NCBI GenBank assembly: GCA_003254885.1
Contig: QANT01003325.1
Location: forward strand, 1-64,000
Reading direction: 5' to 3'
From: Purshia tridentata
Lineage: Eukaryota; Streptophyta; Magnoliopsida; Rosales; Rosaceae
Length of the DNA stretch: 64,000 nucleotides
Each line of letters opens with the position of its first letter. Within the stretch, counting starts at the first letter, position 1. The position numbers and the translations under genes are program-made. Under the pieces are notes generated by a model. That model was given only the letters and a program-made list of their open reading frames with translations, was not told where the DNA came from and made no database searches. Positions 1 to 12,551 of the stretch are shown here, piece by piece.

Positions 1-227
1 CAAAACAAGAGAGAAAAAAGAAGGAAGAAGAAGAAGATCTATAGAAAAAAGAAGCAGTAGAATATGAGCTGGTTAGCTTAGATCAATAATTTCATCAAAT
101 TTTTAATTGATGCTCGTAGTATTGAACCCAAAAGATGAACTTTTGATTTTGTTTTGTATTTCTTGTTTTTCTTTTTTTGGTATTCTTGTTCTATAATAGG
201 TGCTGGAGTAGTGAGTGAGTGAGGGAG

Positions 228-353
228 ATGGGCAGCAGTTTCGTACCAAGTGGGGGAGAGAGAGGAGGAGGTTGTTTTGGGTTTGGGATTGCTGAGTTTA
301 AGGTGGGTAATGATGGAGATGATGATAATGGGATTGATGGGTTTAGTGTTCTT
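228..353 (+). CDS. possible first coding exon of an unrecognised gene
   Basis: An ATG at 228 opens 42 in-frame codons rich in Gly and Asp, ending at 353 directly before a GTGAGT donor-like sequence. Upstream is a pyrimidine-rich stretch ending in TAG near 198, so 1-198 could hold a 5' UTR exon and intron. I found no matching downstream exon before the oppositely oriented peptidyl-tRNA hydrolase at 1.7 kb. It may be an orphaned exon, a relic, or part of a gene whose other exons I could not recognise. I do not recognise the peptide, and the coding call is weak. Confidence 0.25.
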
Positions 354-1679
354 GTGAGTTTTTTATTATTTAATTGTGGATTTTTAAATTTTTTATAATT
401 TATTTCTTTTTTTTTTGTTTTAAAATTTTTTTTGTAATATTTTATTATTTATTTGTCCACGTGGTTATATCTGGCAGACATTTGACATATGTGTCGGTGC
501 CATGTCAGCATTTAACAGACTTTTAGACGAAATAGTTAACGGAGGTATGTATTTGCAAATGTCAGCATTTAACAGACTTTTAGACGAAATAGTTGACAGA
601 GGTATGTATTTGCAAAAAAAATAAAGATGGGGTACCAAAAAATTCAAAAAAAAATTAAGGGTACCAATTTGCAAGTTGACCCAAACCTGAGATACTAAAT
701 TACAGTTAACCCTAAAAGAATTGATATGAAAATATCCAAGTGTCTGTCATAAATCTTTTTGATAAGTAAATTTATTCTATAATTTTTGCTGTGCGCGTAT
801 CTTTCAATTATTCATGTGGGTGGTAATGATCTGTCTTGAAGGCACTACCCCTCCTTGACTGCGCGTGGGATGTTTATTCAGAAAGCGAAGCCGTAAGAGT
901 TACAGCGAAGATGGCTGAAAGAGTGGGACCCACACAGCACTCAGCCACTCTTCTTGGCCACCTCCCCGCATTTAGCGAATTGGAAGTTTGCCGTTTCACC
1001 GTTATCATGCACCACATGCACAGCAGATAACAACCACCCGTCATCCCTTTCTTTCCTTTTTTCTTTGGTCAAAGAACTCCCAGTTATCAGTCAAATGAAA
1101 GATTCATGATTCATTAAGTCGAGTTTAAGTCACCGCACTAAAATCATTTTAACACATATATTCGCTTACATTACCATTTTACAAGTAATTCAAATTCACA
1201 TATTGTCAACATAATTATGTCTTTATGTATATGTTAGGTCAATAAACATTTTCCTATAACATAATTTATATAGTTATACGAGAGATCTGATCATATGCAT
1301 TCACCAATTTCTCAAGTTGAGAGCATGGTCAGTTGCAAGTCTTACTTTAATACTGAGCCACGTGTTCCATGGCCTACTACTACTTTATCTAATCCCAATC
1401 TAATCTTTATGTATTTTAAATCAAAACTAATCAAAGGAAATATTTACTTAAAAAACTCATCCACTCATTCAGTGCAGCACGCCCGTTTCTAACATCATAA
1501 TGTGTTAGGAACAGTTCCCAGCAAAACTTTGACAAATTGAGTCTCAGAATAACTCTACTTCATTGGTGAAATTAAGTACGATCATCAAAACAAAACTGTT
1601 CCGACGATGCGCCTATGCCTCTATTTTTACAATTTCTCACAATAACCATCTATTTAATACTCCTTTACAAATGTTATAT
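354..1679. other. intergenic, no gene seen
   Basis: AT-rich sequence with one tandem duplication (502-615, listed separately). A GC-richer patch around 840-1060 has an open frame with no recognisable motif. The 3' untranslated region of the minus-strand PTH gene should lie immediately below 1680. Confidence 0.5.
502..615. repeat. 57-bp tandem duplication
   Basis: Two adjacent copies of a 57-bp unit, 502-558 and 559-615, differ at only a few positions. Each copy runs from ATGTCAGCATTTAACAG to TATTTGCAAA. The flanking sequence (about 470-715) has the look of a short non-autonomous repeat, but I could not define its ends. Confidence 0.85.
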
Positions 1680-3744
1680 TCATGTCGGAATGGTCTGTAA
1701 TCGTATATACTTGTACTTTTGCTCCGAGTTGAAGCATCTTGCACTCTCTGTCAAGCCTTTAGACAGCAGGAGCTTCAACACATCAACTCCCTCTTCTAAA
1801 GCTGCATCAATCTACACCAAAAAGGCATAACATATTACTAGAGATGAAAAATATAATGCATTTACTCGACAGGAAGCTTGACCAGATCTAGTCTGACAAA
1901 CAACTTGTTTCATTCCAAGTAATTACTAGTCTTCCATTTACATACAAAAGACTTCCAAAGTTGAAGAAAAAATGATCCAATTCGATCAAATGTGGGATTC
2001 ATAACATCAGATGCAATCCATATGCAACAAACAGCTAGTGATATCTCCTTACCATCTGATCCACAAATGATTCGTTAAATAACAAACAAAAGACAGTACA
2101 ATCCTTATGCTACATGGTTATTTTAGTTTATCCCATAACAGAATCAAACAAAGAACATGACAGGAGAAGACACACACCCATATACTTACTCTTCTTTGAG
2201 CCGTTGCATTAAATTTTTGGAGCAAGAACGCTTTGGGATCCATTTGACCAGGAGGCCTCCCAATACCTATCAAGAAATTCAACATATTTCTAGCACTGCG
2301 AAAAAATATAACAGTAACAAAAATACAAATTTAGACATTCAAACTAACCAATTCTTAGCCGAGGAAATTCTCTGCTCCCTCGAAAGTGATAGATCACACT
2401 CTTCAACCTGAATAATAAACAAACTTTTAAAAGTTAAGTACTGATATTCCACTCCTTAAATTTGAATGAGGAAATAAAGAAAGGCAAAATTGGAGGGCCT
2501 TTCAAAGAGGAAGATAAAAATAAAAATTTAAAGCAGTAGTCAGTAATCAGATGAGCACTTGGTTGGCTGATGACCATAAAAAAGGAAAGCTTCACTGGAA
2601 GAACTCCAATAACACCACAATAGCCATGGGCCTTACTCTTCAGAGACGAAGTACAGATGGTCTGATAATACCACAATAGCCATTCTAACATACATCTTCT
2701 ATAAAATGAGCTCCCCAGTGCTAAAGAATTCAACAAAACAGGCTATTTAATTATAACCATGACAAACACCAGTGTCTCAGTGGGTTCTGACATTTCACCA
2801 AAACACTTTCATCAGTACTTCATCTGCTTAAATAATTCAAAGTAGGATATTTTGATCGTACCCATTGTGGCATCCATGACCTCCATTTGGGTGAAGACGA
2901 AGTACCCCACATGTTAAGTTCATGTCATCGTGGAACTACAAACAAACAAACACAACAGAGATAAAAATAGAGAGTACAGATGCTATCATGTAACAAAAAC
3001 TTAAAGAAGAGAGAACAAATGTACCAGTAGCACACGATCAGGAGACATCTTATAATAAGCAGCAAGTGGCCCCGTCTGTTGTTAAATAATAGAAATACAA
3101 GCTATAAGTGTGCTATGAATTGAACAGTATAATATAATTCATAGAACATTAGCTACCACTCTCAGTTAAACATATGAATCTTTCATTATTCCAATACGGT
3201 TGAAGTAATAAACATACAGAACATGGCTAGGGCAATGAACAGCCGTTTGTAAACAAAAGTACAATAGCATATTCTATCAGATGTTAACAAGAAATATATC
3301 AATCACTCACAGATTCACCACTCAAATTCATGTAAGTTTGAGGCTTTGCAAGAAAGACAGGGACTTCATCCACAAAACCTGACATCCCAAATTTCCATGA
3401 ACTTCACATTCAGAACTAATAACCAACGAAAGATATACAAAAATTCACATGCCTTGCCCAAAGATAGCTTTGCAATGGACCGTGTTCATTGCAATCCCTT
3501 GTGATTCCGCAAAAGCATCAATCATCTCAAACCCTACCTGCTTCATACAAAACGAAAAGGGAATCTAAAACTAACTATTAAAAATTAAAAAAAAAACTCA
3601 AATTATATTCTTCGAATGTAGAATATGGTATGGTACATTGTGTCTAGTTCCTTTGTACTTATCGCCAGGATTGCCCAAACCCACAAATAGCCATGGCCGT
3701 GGAGCAGCAGTGCAGAAGGCACGCCTACTTAATCTATTAAGCAT
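1680..3744 (-). CDS. PTH: peptidyl-tRNA hydrolase, organellar (PTH1/CRS2 family)
   Basis: Cleaves peptidyl-tRNA that drops off ribosomes and so recycles tRNA; a mitochondrial or plastid location is inferred from the basic, Ser/Ala-rich N-terminus. Eight exons join in frame: 3744-3637, 3537-3453, 3378-3311, 3075-3025, 2935-2862, 2407-2349, 2266-2190, 1811-1680. They give 217 residues, close to the Arabidopsis mitochondrial PTH length. Family motifs are all present: [15 protein letters not shown] (Asn25 and catalytic His35), [16 protein letters not shown] with the catalytic Asp, [11 protein letters not shown], and the [15 protein letters not shown] stretch. The start at 3744 matches the family; an in-frame upstream ATG at 3825 would add 27 residues. 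Intron 2 appears to use a GC donor. The gene is divergent from importin-5, about 1.3 kb away. Confidence 0.93.
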
Positions 3745-5071
3745 CTTCCCTCTCGTGTCCTCAGTGCTTTCCACTATAATCCATGGAAAAAAGAACTTCA
3801 AGTCTCCAACCCACCTGCCATTCACAACTTTTTACAAGCAAGTAGAGGGCATTCAAAATGTAAATAGTAGGTGAAATTTAAACTCTCTACATGGATAAAT
3901 GTTGGATGAAATTTGAAACTGATTGGATGGTTTGTGAAATTGGTAAATGGGGACCCAACCCAATAGAAGCAATGCCAACGCCAAAATGCCCATAACAGAA
4001 CGCCAAGAAAGAATCGAGTTTTCTCCATTAATGTTGTTTAATGGAATACTTGCCATTATTACCGCAGATAAGTAAACAGTGAAGGCGCCAACAGTGGCTT
4101 TGGACCCTTGGGTGCTCTAACGACCAACCACAGGCGGCGGGGGATCGAAGGCCGAAATGTCGTCGTTTAGCCCTGCCAAAAACGCGCACTTCTGAAACAG
4201 TTAAATAGTTGAGTCGGTGTCTAACCCAACCCAAGTACAGGATGTGACGATGGGATGGGCTACTGTATAATGTATTCCTATCTATGATTGCTGCTGGCTA
4301 TATGGGCTGTTGATTACTTGGGCCACATCCATTATCCGAGGATCCACAAACCTTCATCTCAAGCTCTCATACTTTGTTCATATTTTGTTATTTTGTTGGA
4401 ATTTGAATCCTCTTATTTGTAGTAATATTTTTCTCTATTTTGTTGATATTCAAATTCTCCCTCTCTTATATATATATATATAAAAAATCAAAATAAATTG
4501 GGTTATTGGGGAAGTTTTCATTTCTTTCTCATTATCTCGATACAATCTAATATAAATGAAATCCAAAATTTAAAAAACTCTGTGCTAAGATATGAATTCT
4601 AAACTCCAATGTGTATAGCATTTAGGAAAACAAAAGTTCATTTTTCTCAACAAAAAAAAAAAAAAANAAAAAAAAAAAAAAAAACAGAAAGCAAAAGTTT
4701 AGAACAATAATTAAAAGCGACTTTGTGGAAAGGTTGGGTTTGGTTTATGAATTTATTATTGGTATGAAAGATAAATTCCCTCCAAAAATATATTACGTAT
4801 AATGATGATTGTTTTGAGATGGCCCACATACAGACATACAGCTAATCGTCCAGAGAAGAATGAAGTATTTGCTTAGGTTTGCCCTAATGAGGGAGCCCAC
4901 TCCTCTACTCCCATTCCCATTTTAAACTCCGAAACGCAACGCACCCTTTCCCCGCACTCCGCACTCCCAAAACCCAAAAAGTGAGTAGTGTGAGAGTCAC
5001 AGAGACTGTGAGAGAGACTGTGAGGCAAAGCCGCCAAAGCCCTAACTGCAACTTCTTGCTTGCAAATAGCA
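3745..5071. promoter_or_regulatory. shared intergenic region between PTH (-) and importin-5 (+)
   Basis: About 1.3 kb separates two divergent start codons, so both promoters must lie here. A site II-like GGCCCA sits at 4821-4826, about 245 bp before the importin ATG; such elements are common in housekeeping promoters. An A-rich homopolymer at 4650-4684 contains one N, which marks an assembly uncertainty. No coding gene is visible. Confidence 0.5.
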
Positions 5072-8000
5072 ATGGCCGAGTCGACTCAGTTCCAGCAAGC
5101 TCAACTGGCCACGATTCTCGGCCCCGACCCGGCCCCTTTCCAAACCCTAATCTCCCACCTCATGTCCTCCTCCAACGAGCAGCGATCCCAGGCCGAGCTA
5201 CTCTTCAACCTCTGCAAGCAGAACGATCCTGACTCACTCTCTCTGAAACTGGCTCACCTCCTCCAATTCTCCCCCGCCCCGGAGGCCCGAGCCATGTCCG
5301 CCATTCTCCTCCGCAAGCAACTCACGCGCGACGACTCCTACCTCTGGCCCCGCCTCTCTCTTAACACGCAATCCTCCCTCAAATCAATTCTCTTGACCTG
5401 TATTCAACGCGAGGAAACCAAATCCATATCCAAGAAGCTCTGCGACACCATCTCCGAGCTCGCCTCCGGGATTTTGCCCGATAACGCCTGGCCCGAACTC
5501 TTGCCCTTCATGTTCCAATGCGTCTCCTCCGATTCCGCCAAACTCCAAGAATCCGCCTTCTTGATATTCGCGCAGCTCTCCCAGTACATCGGCGAGTCTT
5601 TGGTTCCCCACATAAAGGAATTGCACGCCGTCTTCCTGCACGCCTTGACCAACTCTTCCAGCTCCGACGTCAAGATCGCAGCCTTGAACGCCGTGATCAA
5701 TTTCATTCAGTGTTTGACCAGTTCTGCAGATAGGGATAGGTTTCAGGACCTGTTGCCGGCGATGATGAGGACGTTGATGGAGGCTTTGAACAACGGGAAC
5801 GAGGCCACCGCGCAGGAGGCGCTGGAGTTGTTGATCGAATTGGCGGGGACCGAGCCCAGGTTCCTCAGGCGGCAGATTGTGGAGGTGGTAGGGTATATGC
5901 TGCAGATTGCCGAGGCCGAGTCCCTGGAAGAAGGGACCCGCCACTTGGCCATTGAGTTTGTCATCACACTGGCCGAGGCCAGGGAACGTGCGCCCGGGAT
6001 GATGAGGAAGTTGCCGCAGTTTATTAGCCGCTTGTTTGCAATTTTGATGAGAATGCTTTTGGATATTCAGGACGAACCGTCCTGGCATACCGCTGAGACT
6101 GAGGATGAGGATGCGGGGGAGACCAGTAATTATAGTGTTGGGCAGGAGTGTTTGGATCGACTTGCCATTTCCTTGGGTGGAAATACCATTGTCCCCGTCG
6201 CATCCGAGCAGTTGCCTGCGTATTTGGCTGCTCCTGAGTGGGAGAAGCACCATGCTGCGTTGATTGCACTTGCTCAAATTGCTGAGGGTTGTGCCAAGGT
6301 ATTGCTTCGCCGCCGCTATTATTCTTGTTATCATGCATAGTCGTGCAATTCTATATACTAGCCCTTGCTAGATAATCGATATTCAATTGTGAATTTAGCC
6401 AGGAATAGTTGTTGCATCAACAACTTTTACATATCAAAAACTTTGCATGTTTTTTCCGCTGAAGTGCTCAAATTTGATCTCTGTAATAAAATGTTCCCCA
6501 CTCTTGACAAATATAATGGCGACAAGTTAGCGGTGTAAAGGGGGAAACAGTCCTAAAATTAGTCAATATTTGTCCGGTTTGATTATCACACTTGACAAAT
6601 ATAAATGGAACATTTTTCATGGCCGATATAAGTAAATGTACATGTTCACATATCCCTACTCTTGATGCAGTTTCCAAGGGGTCACTTCTATATCATCAAC
6701 TATGTGAAAAGTTCAGCCGCAAAGTATTTTTGCGCAGCATACTGTTTCTTCTAGTTAAAATGAATTTACATCACCTTATTTTTAATGGTGACTGATAGTC
6801 CATTCCTTTTAATTTTGCTTGCAGGTAATGATTAAAAACTTGGAACAAGTGGTGGCAATGGTCTTGAACTCATTTCAAGATCCACATCCTCGTGTAAGGT
6901 GGGCAGCTATTAATGCAATTGGGCAGTTGTCTACGGATTTGGGCCCAGATTTGCAAGTTCAATATCACCAGCAGGTGCTTCCATCATTGGCTGCAGCTAT
7001 GGATGATTTTCAGAACCCTCGTGTGCAGGTTCATTACCATCTGTGGCATTTGGTCCCATTTCTGACTACATGATTGATTTTAATGGGCAATATTTGACTG
7101 GTGAAAGATTTTTTCCTTGCCATGCTAGTTTCATTGCACGTCAGTACACTGTAGATTAGAAAAACAAACTGCAGAATAGAAAACAAATTGTGACTTCAGT
7201 GAGATAACATTGGTTTCCGTACTTCCGAATTTTCCTCCTTTTGAGTTGCTTTATTTCTGAAGTTGTAAAACAGGGTGATGGTTCTGGAGGATATTGAATA
7301 TTCCGTCATACCCTTTATTTGGGTCAATTGGGCAGTTTTGTTTTGCAAGAATTGCTCATTGTCAAGATCATGTTATTGCACATGCAAGAAATGTCTATTT
7401 ATTGCTACTTTTTGTTATTTGATATCTGCAGGCACATGCTGCTTCAGCAGTGCTCAACTTCAGTGAGAATTGTACTCCGGATATTTTAACACCTTATTTG
7501 GATGGAGTAGTGAGCAAATTGCTTGTACTTCTGCAGGTAAGTTCTTATAAAAATATACCACATTCATGATGCAATAAGTTACATGTTTATATTTTTTTGA
7601 ACTAATATGATTTTAATTGTGCCTCAATTTTCATATGTCTCATGCAGAATGGGAAACAAATGGTGCAAGAGGGGGCGTTGACTGCTTTGGCATCAGTTGC
7701 TGATTCATCTCAGGTATTTCCCTATTTAATGTGCTATTCTAGTTGAATGTTTTTTAATGGATGATTCAATTTGATGGTAATGGGATCTGTAGGAGCATTT
7801 CCAAAAATACTACGATGCAGTTATGCCTTATTTGAAAGCTATCTTGGTGAACGCAACTGATAAGTCTAATCGCATGCTTCGTGCTAAATCCATGGAGTGC
7901 ATTAGTTTGGTTGGTATGGCTGTTGGAAAGGAGAAATTCAGGGATGATGCTAAGCAGGTAAAACATTATATATATGAAACCACCTCTCTTTTCTATTTTG

Positions 8001-11000
8001 ATTTCATAAAAATTTAACTTTTCTTTTCTGTTATGCACTCTAGAATATTACAATTATACCTTTTAAAATTGTGGCACACTCTGTTTCAAGAAGCTGGGGT
8101 GAGTTGGGTGATTTCGGATGGTTTTTTTGCTTTTATTAGTGAAAAACATACAGGTTTTGGTAGAGGAAAGAGAGCCAAAGTTTTGTGGGGCTGCTGTAGA
8201 TTGGATGTTCTTTGGGTAGATTGGCTGTTCTTTGGGTAGTTTGGACAGAAAGGAATAGAAGAATTTTTGATAATCAAATAGGGGTAGTAGTGGAGGAACT
8301 CTGGGAAAGGGTAAGGTTTTTGTCCTCCCTTTGGGCGTCAGTCTCATCAGAGTTCAATGACCTATCTCTTTTGTCCATCCTGCTAGATTGGAAAGCAGCT
8401 ATTAGTTAATTTCTTTTTGGTGTTGATTAGCTTCAGTTCTTGTGTAGTTTGTCTATTTTCTTCTCTCATGTTTAGACTTGTGATCAGTGGACTCCTTTTC
8501 CTCTGCTTGTCCCTTTCATCTTTAATTAATGAAAGTTTGTTTCTTATTAAAAAATAAGTTGTTATATGTTTCTTGGATGAGAAATCCAAACTTGAGCCTT
8601 TCAACCTGTTAAAAAGCTGCCGCCATTTGCTTATCCAACCTGTTTGAAAACTGCTGCCATCTTCTTGTGAACTCAACTAGTTGCTATACTGAGCCACAGA
8701 CTGACGTTTACTGTTTTCACTAAGGTCATGGAAGTGCTGATGTCTTTGCAAGGATCTCAAATGGAGACAGATGATCCAACTACAAGTTACATGCTACAAG
8801 TATGCTTTTATCTTATATATTGCACAGGAAGTACAATACGAACTCATTATTTGCAGTAACACTTCATCTACGATGATGTAGGCATGGGCTAGACTCTGCA
8901 AGTGTTTAGGACAAGATTTCCTCCCTTATATGAGTGTTGTAATGCCTCCTTTGCTTCAGTCTGCTCAACTTAAGCCAGATGTAACCATTACATCTGCAGA
9001 TTCCAATAGTGATATTGATGAGTCTGACGATGAAAGGTCTGTATCTTTATTTTTCGTTTTTTCTGTAACTTCAATACCAACATTGTATAATGTGCTTCAG
9101 TGTGCCCTCACTCTCTATTTCTTTGTATCCTCCCCATAGGTTGCCATATAATGTAGCTGGATCTAGTTTCTTAGTTTCTCTCTCCCTCACACCCACACAC
9201 ACATACACACACAACAAGTGTAGGTTCATATAACCTTCACCCACATTTACGTCATCAGCTGCACACCACAAAAGGTAGTGTCCATGGATAACCACTTTGG
9301 CTTTGGCATCCATAAGAAAACTTTTATGTACTTACCCTTGATGAATATCTGTGTAAATTACCATTTTAATGCTTTAAAGTGTATAAGGTGTAGTTTTGGT
9401 AAAGTGAGTGTATAAGATGTAGCAATAGTTTTGTTATGCTACTCTTTGGTGCTTGATGTCTCACTACAGTTGCTTTTGTATCCCAGTATGGAAACAATTA
9501 CTCTTGGGGATAAAAGGATTGGAATCAAGACTAGTGTCTTGGAGGAAAAAGCTACTGCTTGCAATATGCTGTGTTGCTATGCTGATGAGTTGAAAGAAGG
9601 ATTCTTTCCTTGGATTGATCAGGTCTGTCATAGAGTGTCATAATTATTTTTGTTGGCCGGCTTTCAGTAATCTGATACTTAAAAGGGTCATATATTGTGC
9701 AGGTTGCCCCGACTTTAGTTCCACTTCTTAAATTTTATTTCCATGAAGAAGTCAGAAAGGCAGCTGTTTCAGGTACTATTGACTGTTAATATTAGATGTT
9801 CTTATTTACCCCTTTCTACTCGTGTCATTGAGGGTTTGCACCATATATATTGATAAAGAATATCTATTTTTTGTTTCTAGCAATGCCGGAGCTACTGCTT
9901 TCTGCGAAATTAGCTATAGAGAAAGGGCTAGCTCAAGGTCGTAACGAAACCTATATAAAGCAATTGTCTGACTACATTGTTCCAGCTCTGGTGGAAGCAT
10001 TACATAAGGTTGTTTATTGTTTGTCAATTAAGCCTACCTGATAAGGGGCAATGATATAAATTCTCTTGATATGTTGCTTTTGTTGGTTCTGGTTGCTGAA
10101 GTATTCAATTTGTGTGCAGGAACCTGATACAGAAATCTGTGCAAATATATTGAATGCGTTAAATGAATGCTTACAGGTTTGTCATATTTTATTTTTTTAC
10201 AAAGATCTTGTTTTGGTGCTCCCAACTTTAAATTCCACATCTTCATGCTTGCTTTGTATCATTTGTTTCAGATCTCTGGCCCACTTCTAGATGAAGCCCA
10301 GGTCAGATCCATTGTGGAAGAGATAAAGGTGGTGATCACTGCCAGTTCAAGTAGAAAAAGAGAGAGAGCAGAAAGGACCAAAGCAGAAGATTTTGATGCT
10401 GAGGAAGGGGAGCTGATTAAAGAAGAAAATGAACAAGAGGAAGAAGTTTTTGATCAAGTAAGCTTTTTTAATACAATCTCTAAGTAGCATGTCAATAATA
10501 TTTGATGTTTTGTTTGTTGAGCCATCATTTGTATAACGTGGATCTTTTTGTTGTCATTGCTCTCCTGATGACTTTTTGCTGATTCCAGGTGGGAGAAATC
10601 TTGGGAACTTTGATTAAAACGTTTAAAGCCTCTTTCTTGCCTTTCTTTGATGAACTAGCATCATATCTAACACCTATGTGGGTAAGTTCTGCCTCAAAGT
10701 GGCAGCCTCTTTTAGTTGACAGAATGGTATCCCTCTAATAGTTAGTTATATGTAATGCTTGGTTTTGTTTGTCGGAATTATATTTTTTGCTATTTTGTTT
10801 GTTTTCTATAGGGTAAGGATAAAACACCTGAAGAGAGAAGGATTGCAATATGCATCTTTGATGATGTTGCAGAGCAGTGTCGTGAAGCAGCTCTAAAGTA
10901 AGCTTAATCAAATTAGAAAAGTTTAGGTTGAACTTGAAGTAAATCTTATTATTGTGAACTCATATTTTGCTCTGATGTGGTTGGATCAGATATTATGACA

Positions 11001-12551
11001 CATTTCTTCCTTTTCTATTGGAGGCTTGCAATGATGATAGCCCGGATGTTCGACAGGTCTGATCTCACCGAACTGTTTCTTAATGTGTTGGTTGCATGTT
11101 CTCATATGTGTCGTATATGATTCTTTTTTATTTTTCTAATCCTTTTCAGGCAGCTGTATATGGACTTGGTGTCTGTTCAGAGTTTGGTGGGGCCGTAATT
11201 AAACCTCTTGTTGGCGGTAATTCTACTGGCATGTCTTACATAGCTGGAATATTTCTGTATGCTTATGGGTAACATTCCCTAGTGGCTTTTTTCCAGAGGC
11301 TCTTTCAAGGCTAAATGTTGTGATTCAGCATCCTAATGCTCAGCAACCTGATAACATAATGGCATACGATAATGCTGTTTCTGCTCTAGGAAAAATTTGC
11401 CAATTTCATCGTGACAGTATTGATGCAGCTCAGGTACTAGCACTTATTGTTGTCGTATGGATTTATCATCTTTTATTGCTGTAGTGATGGTCCTGATGGA
11501 ACATATGTACAAAATTACTGCAGGAGACTTCTTAACAATATGTTTTATAACTTTTCAATTTATTGTTACGCTACTGTAACTTTTTGCTATCGTTCTCTTT
11601 TAAGAGTTATTTATATCTTTTTTAGTTGGTTTGCAAAGCATATATTAATCTCCGGATTGTCAATCTTTCGGTGTTGACAGGTCATTCCTGCGTGGTTGAA
11701 CTGTTTGCCAATAAAAGGTGACTTGATTGAAGCCAAAGTTGTTCATGACCAGCTTTGCTCTATGGTAGAGAGGTAGAGCTTCAATTTTCTCTACCTTGTG
11801 TATTCTCCTATTAATTTTTTATTTTATTTTATATAACTAAGCTTTGGAATACCATTACCAAGCAAATTTATAGAGTTGCACTCTTGTGTAATCCATCTAC
11901 AGGTCTGACAGGGAACTTCTGGGTCCCAACAATCAGTATCTTCCCAAAATTGTTGCCGTGTTTGCTGAGGTCTGTGATACATAAATAATTTAGCACTCTT
12001 TAAGCTGAAAATATTTCCCAGTCACAAAGTCGTAATATTCAAATTCATGTTTCCTCAGTAATACATAGTTCATTATTCTATTCATCAGTTTATATTAATA
12101 TGTTAATGATCGTAATTCTGTGACTCTTTTTTTCTAGTGATTCATATTATTATGAGTGTTTAGCATGTGGTATAGGTAAAAGATGTGCACCTTGGTTAAT
12201 TACGAGTTATCCATAAGGCAAGAAAAATCTTGGGACTGATGAATTAACAAGTATAACTTGCTGGAAATTGTAGCATGCACAATAATTAATTGAGCAATCA
12301 GATGGCATTATTAAATGCAGAATTCTTTGTACTACATTTCAAGCTTGCGTGAATATGCCTCTGAGGGGTATGATTGGCTCTTGTAGGTTCTATGTGCTGG
12401 TAAGGATTTGGCAATGGAACAAACTGCAAGCCGAATGATTAATCTATTAAAGCAGCTTCAGCAAACTTTGCCACCATCTACCTTGGCCTCAACTTGGTCC
12501 TCCTTGCAACCCCAGCAACAGCTTGCGCTGCAATCTATACTCTCATCATAG
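5072..12551 (+). CDS. IMB3: importin-5 / importin beta-3 (karyopherin beta, RanBP5 type)
   Basis: Nuclear import receptor that binds cargo and RanGTP through stacked HEAT repeats. Twenty exons join in frame to 1115 residues, the usual size for plant importin-5: 5072-6298, 6825-7028, 7432-7536, 7648-7713, 7793-7957, 8725-8799, 8882-9036, 9487-9622, 9703-9772, 9881-10008, 10120-10176, 10272-10457, 10589-10681, 10812-10897, 10990-11056, 11150-11216, 11297-11433, 11681-11772, 11903-11969, 12387-12551. HEAT-like helices run throughout, for example [17 protein letters not shown] in exon 2. Acidic loops occur near residues 340-352 and 835-856. Exon 1 is long and GC-rich, encoding 409 residues; a TTG-initiated extension upstream is ignored in favour of ATG 5072. 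Intron 5 carries a LINE fragment. The Arabidopsis counterpart is EMB2734/IMB3. Confidence 0.95.
8045..8560 (+). mobile_element. 5'-truncated L1-type LINE, 3' end, in importin-5 intron 5
   Basis: Translations in two overlapping frames resemble the very C-terminus of plant LINE ORF2 (zf-RVT region): [16 protein letters not shown], then [11 protein letters not shown], then [16 protein letters not shown] and [16 protein letters not shown]. The coding remnant ends with a stop at 8407-8409. About 150 bp of 3' UTR follows and ends in an A-rich tail near 8550-8560. The element lies in the same orientation as the host gene and within one intron. A 20-bp tandem duplication (8197-8216 and 8217-8236) shifts the frame between the two pieces. 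Both ends are approximate; I could not define target-site duplications. Confidence 0.75.

Noticed and set aside
836-1030. 64-codon plus-strand frame in a GC-richer patch
   Set aside because: No motif, no splice context that fits and no ATG context; more likely promoter-like or random.
4028-4234. Arg-rich frame upstream of PTH on the minus strand
   Set aside because: Sits in the divergent promoter region, has no family motif, and the PTH frame begins downstream with a good start.
4667-4667. Ambiguous base in a poly-A run (also at 40031)
   Set aside because: Assembly uncertainty in a homopolymer, not a biological feature.
5384-6334. Long 316-codon open frame on the minus strand
   Set aside because: It lies entirely inside the GC-rich first exon of importin-5 on the other strand and shows no domain; it is a shadow of the coding strand's codon bias.
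6825-7073. Read-through of importin exon 2 past 7028
   Set aside because: The frame continues only because the intron has no early stop; the donor at 7029 and the next exon at 7432 restore the HEAT-repeat protein.
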